From Anaerovibrio sp. RM50 (GTDB lineage: Bacteria > Bacillota > Negativicutes > Selenomonadales > Selenomonadaceae), in the NCBI RefSeq assembly GCF_000622005.1, contig NZ_JHWV01000022.1:1-32750 (forward strand): DNA of 32,750 nt, written 5' to 3'. The notes under the pieces are model-generated. The model was given only the letters and a program-made list of their open reading frames with translations, was not told the origin of the DNA and made no database searches. Below are positions 30,518 to 32,750 of the stretch, piece after piece. The translations under genes were made by a program, and so were the position numbers. How positions within the stretch are numbered: the stretch's first letter is position 1; every line of letters starts with the position of its first letter.

Positions 30518-31741
30518 ATGATTGGTTTAAAGGAAAAACTGAAAAACTGGTTGCAAGACACATTGGAAATCCGTACTCCGGAAGAAGCTGAACTAGCTAA
30601 AATGCGACAATATGTAGCGAACCTAAATAATGCAGCTTCAGCCTTAGACCATGAAATATCAATGAAGAAAGATGAACTGGTGGAACTTGATGAAGCTCTG
30701 TTATTACAGTCCTTTTCCTTATATAAGCCACAATATGAATTTACAAACTCTGAACAGTATAGACAAAAACTGGATAGCATTCGCGAACAGCAGAAGTACA
30801 TGCTTAAAAATAATATCGCCGCCTACGGTGCCACGGACTGGACTGTAAACGGTAGCAAGCGTGAAGGAAACAAGATGGTAAGGGATACTCAGAAACTGCT
30901 ACTCCGGGCATTTAACTCTGAATGCGAGTTTGTCACAAGCAAGGTAAAGTACAATAATTATGATTCCTGCCGAAAGAGAATTGAAACGGCCTATAACACC
31001 ATTCAAAAACTTGGTGTGACCATGCAAATATCTATTAATCCACAGTATTACAGCTTAAAAATCCAAGAAATGTACCTGGCTCTTGAATACCAGCAGGCTA
31101 AGCAGCGTGAAAAAGAACATGAGCGGGAAATGAGGGCTCAAATGCGTGAAGAAGCAAAACTCCAACAGGAGATTGAGGAAGAACGTGAGAAGATCAAGAA
31201 GGAACAGGCCCACTACAAAAATGCCCTTAAAGATACCGAGGCTCAACTTGCCACTGCCAGTGATACAGAAAAGGAACTGCTATTAGAGAAAAAACGGTCC
31301 CTTGAAGAGCAGTTATCTGAAATAGACAAAAACCTTAAGGATGTCGATTATAGGGAGGCAAACCAAAAGGCAGGATATGTATATGTTATATCAAACATTG
31401 GCTCATTTGGTGAGAACGTATATAAAATAGGCATGACCAGGAGGCTTGACCCAATGGACAGAGTATCTGAACTTGGTGATGCTTCGGTTCCATTCAATTT
31501 CGATGTACACGCCATGATTTTTAGCGATAATGCACCAAAACTAGAAGCCGCCCTCCATAGGGCCTTTGAAAATAAAAAATTGAACATGATTAATACACGC
31601 CGTGAGTTTTTCAATGTCACCCTTGACGAAATCGAGCAAGTGGTAAAGAGTAATTTTGACAGAACTGTGGAATTCATAAGAACGGCTGATGCAGAACAGT
31701 ACCGTGAAAGTCTGAAAATAAGAGAACAAATAAATAGCTAA
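30518..31741 (+). CDS. DUF4041 protein with C-terminal T5orf172 (GIY-YIG) domain
   Basis: This 407-aa protein has a coiled coil (about 27-65), the DUF4041 core (about 70-185), a highly charged coiled coil (about 190-280) and a GIY-YIG/T5orf172 domain (about 286-370). The last shows GYVYVISN, then YKIGMTRR, and the Glu in LEAALHRAF. DUF4041-T5orf172 proteins are common on phages and islands; nuclease activity is expected from the fold, but the biological role is not established. AGGAGG at 30502-30507 fixes the ATG at 30518; a longer in-frame TTG version has no SD. R5 precedes, and R6 starts 3 bases after the stop. Confidence 0.85.
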   Translation: MIGLKEKLKNWLQDTLEIRTPEEAELAKMRQYVANLNNAASALDHEISMKKDELVELDEALLLQSFSLYKPQYEFTNSEQYRQKLDSIREQQKYMLKNNIAAYGATDWTVNGSKREGNKMVRDTQKLLLRAFNSECEFVTSKVKYNNYDSCRKRIETAYNTIQKLGVTMQISINPQYYSLKIQEMYLALEYQQAKQREKEHEREMRAQMREEAKLQQEIEEEREKIKKEQAHYKNALKDTEAQLATASDTEKELLLEKKRSLEEQLSEIDKNLKDVDYREANQKAGYVYVISNIGSFGENVYKIGMTRRLDPMDRVSELGDASVPFNFDVHAMIFSDNAPKLEAALHRAFENKKLNMINTRREFFNVTLDEIEQVVKSNFDRTVEFIRTADAEQYRESLKIREQINS

Positions 31742-31743
31742 CC

Positions 31744-31773
31744 CATACGCCACTAAAAATGAGGTTTATTTTA
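31744..31773 (+). repeat. Array repeat R6 (weak)
   Basis: CATACGCCACTAAAAATGAG, then GTTTATTTTAC. It matches R5 best (TAAAAATGAGG, ATT, AC) and begins 3 bases after the stop of the DUF4041 gene. Confidence 0.45.
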
Positions 31774-31792
31774 CATGGAGGTATATTTTGTC

Positions 31793-32272
31793 ATGAGAAA
31801 TTTATTTATAAAACTGTTTTTTATAGCAATTCTTCTAGTCAATTTACCAAATTCTACTAATGCTGCAATGCAAGATGACGGACATTGGCATTGGCTAATT
31901 TCTGACGAAAATATGGGGATGTTTGTAAACACCGATACTATAAGATATACAAATTCAAATGACAAGATAAATAAAAAATTATTATCTGGGTGGTTTCTGT
32001 ATGTTTATGATTCTACTCATGCAGAAAAATATTTAGATGACCCCAATATAAGATATGGCAAAGTTTTAGCACAAATAGATAAAAACAATAAAAAGCTAAG
32101 AAATTTGCAACAGGTATTCTATGATTACAACGAACAACCTGTAAGCACAAACAACAAGATTCAAGCATGGGAATATGTTATTCCAGGAACCAATGGTGAG
32201 ATTATATATAATGCTCTAGTCGAATATTCAACTAAATTTTCTGAGAACGTTGAAAAAAACACACAATCATGA
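31793..32272 (+). CDS. Secreted protein of unknown function (159 aa)
   Basis: A signal peptide is clear: MRNLFIKLFFIAILLVNLPN and a cleavage site after STNA. The mature part starts with WHWLISDENMGMFVNTDTIR and is otherwise hydrophilic. Proteins with a signal peptide and a similar 'aspartate/threonine-rich strand' opening are frequent in Negativicutes, but no function is known to me. GGAGGT at 31777-31782 fits the ATG at 31793; an ATG at 31775 overlaps that SD. It is the only secreted product in the array. Confidence 0.65.
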   Translation: MRNLFIKLFFIAILLVNLPNSTNAAMQDDGHWHWLISDENMGMFVNTDTIRYTNSNDKINKKLLSGWFLYVYDSTHAEKYLDDPNIRYGKVLAQIDKNNKKLRNLQQVFYDYNEQPVSTNNKIQAWEYVIPGTNGEIIYNALVEYSTKFSENVEKNTQS

Positions 32273-32298
32273 TATAGAGAATGCGCTGTTTTAGATGA

Positions 32299-32317
32299 TC
32301 TCAAAATGATGTTCAAC
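32299..32317 (+). repeat. Array repeat R7, last visible
   Basis: ATCTCAAAATGATGTTCAAC, followed by TAAAAG as in R4. It also supplies the stop codon of the small ORF on the other strand. Confidence 0.5.
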
Positions 32318-32400
32318 TAAAAGCAACCAGCATAAAAATCATACAGCCCAATACCAAAAAAGCCTACTAGAATGCTAATAATCACACGCCAGTAGGTCAC
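32317..32400 (-). pseudogene. 27-codon membrane-peptide ORF, possible TM2-like remnant
   Basis: On the minus strand a GTG at 32400, with AGGA nine bases before it, encodes TYWRVIISILVGFFGIGLYD and FYAGCF. The FG-x-x-LYDFYAG ending resembles the core of TM2-type membrane proteins. The frame stops inside R7. It may be a clipped fragment of a longer gene or a short membrane peptide. Confidence 0.35.
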
Positions 32401-32450
32401 AATTCATTTTCCTATACAAAGCTCAACAGCAGTCCGGCTAATGATATGCT

Positions 32451-32501
32451 CCCCCTATAAGAGACAGTGAAAAACAAAAACTGTCATTATAGGGGGATTT
32501 T
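32451..32501 (+). terminator. Second IS left-end hairpin: terminator and SD lock
   Basis: CCCCCTATAA (32451-32460) pairs with TTATAGGGGG (32487-32496), and ACAGT with ACTGT inside. The right arm holds the SD-like GGGGG and is followed by TTTTT before the ATG at 32505. It is the same plan as at 7-53. Confidence 0.65.
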
Positions 32502-32504
32502 TCT

Positions 32505-32750
32505 ATGCCACATAAAAAGAAAGCGACTACTGAAGAAATAATTAGAGTCATTCATGCATACTTATCTGAAGAAATTGAATTAAAAGATGCTGCCCAGCAA
32601 CTTCAAGTTCATACTTCCACGATACGTAGATGGATAAGACATTATAAGGCCGAAGGGATCCAATTTTTTATGCCTCACGAACATAATCGTGTGTACTCAG
32701 CAGAGCTAAAGATGAAGGCTGTTCTTAGTTATTTAAACGGTGAAGGCGGC
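32505..32750 (+). CDS. IS3-family OrfA, partial (3' end beyond window)
   Basis: The first 82 codons are visible: MPHKKKATTEEIIRVIHAYL, then a helix-turn-helix (LKDAAQQLQVHTSTIRRWIR) and the beginning of a second one (YSAELKMKAVLSYLNGEGG). This is the same two-HTH plan as OrfA at 54-611 but with different sequence. GGGGG at 32492-32496 is the only SD and lies inside the hairpin arm. No frameshift or stop is seen up to the window edge. Confidence 0.88.
   Translation, partial: MPHKKKATTEEIIRVIHAYLSEEIELKDAAQQLQVHTSTIRRWIRHYKAEGIQFFMPHEHNRVYSAELKMKAVLSYLNGEGG

Larger units (their letters stand above)
32442..32750 (+). mobile_element. Start of a second IS3-family element (cut by window end)
   Basis: The left end TGATATGCTCCCCCTATAAG resembles that of the first IS (TG, C-run, TAAG, AGAC). 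It is followed by the same type of hairpin and an orfA. The sequence differs from the first IS, so it is a related but distinct element. The exact first base is uncertain by a few bases. Confidence 0.8.

Noticed and set aside
26136-32317. A classical integron
   Set aside because: The recombinase lacks IntI character, is missing its N-terminal domains, and the repeats lack a clear GTTRRRY half-site and the usual attC length. I therefore call it integron-like only.

Overview
The window looks like a Negativicutes chromosome, most likely from the Selenomonadaceae (Selenomonas/Anaerovibrio relatives). The best clue is a lysine/ornithine decarboxylase nearly identical in layout to the Selenomonas ruminantium enzyme, with all five residues that I recall setting its dual substrate choice. 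A stand-alone 5S/PycB-type carboxyltransferase, a tyrosine T-box, TmcAL, and the UPF0237/UPF0210 pair fit the same group. The genus is an inference.

Layout. Bases 1-1514 are a complete IS3-family (IS150-like) element. Bases 1515-25905 are ordinary chromosome: a YjiH-type membrane protein and the decarboxylase; type II NADH dehydrogenase; tmcAL (minus strand); a run of mnmA, two membrane-anchored proteins of unknown function and an SsuABC/TauABC-like ABC importer; a ComFB-family protein; the carboxyltransferase and a DUF896 protein (minus strand); the ACT/UPF0210 pair with nth and a GNAT; a T-box-controlled aroF-tyrA operon; a CNNM/CorC-type protein (minus strand); and an operon of racemase, hydrolase, GNAT and two overlapping flavoproteins, closed by a terminator at 25876-25906.

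From about 25906 to 32441 the sequence is AT-rich accessory DNA. A tyrosine recombinase that is only a catalytic domain reads leftward. An extended -10 promoter then reads rightward into a one-directional array of mostly unrecognised genes: a Vsr-like nuclease with a Cys-rich N-terminal part, several small acidic proteins, a DUF4041-T5orf172 (GIY-YIG) protein and a secreted protein. A degenerate element of about 26 bp, core roughly CCAAAATGGAGGGNCATTCAAC, lies before the first gene and at each cassette junction. Recombinase pointing away, promoter, first repeat, then gene-plus-repeat units is the plan of an integron or of the recombinase-associated immunity arrays described in Bacteroidales. 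Neither has been proven here, and this is the part most worth a second look. A second IS3-family element starts at about 32442 and runs off the end.

Two regulatory themes stand out. Both IS elements carry, just before orfA, a long hairpin that buries the Shine-Dalgarno sequence and ends in a T-run, so incoming transcripts should neither pass nor be translated. The aroF-tyrA operon has a complete T-box with a UAC (Tyr) specifier, linking aromatic amino acid synthesis to tRNA-Tyr charging.
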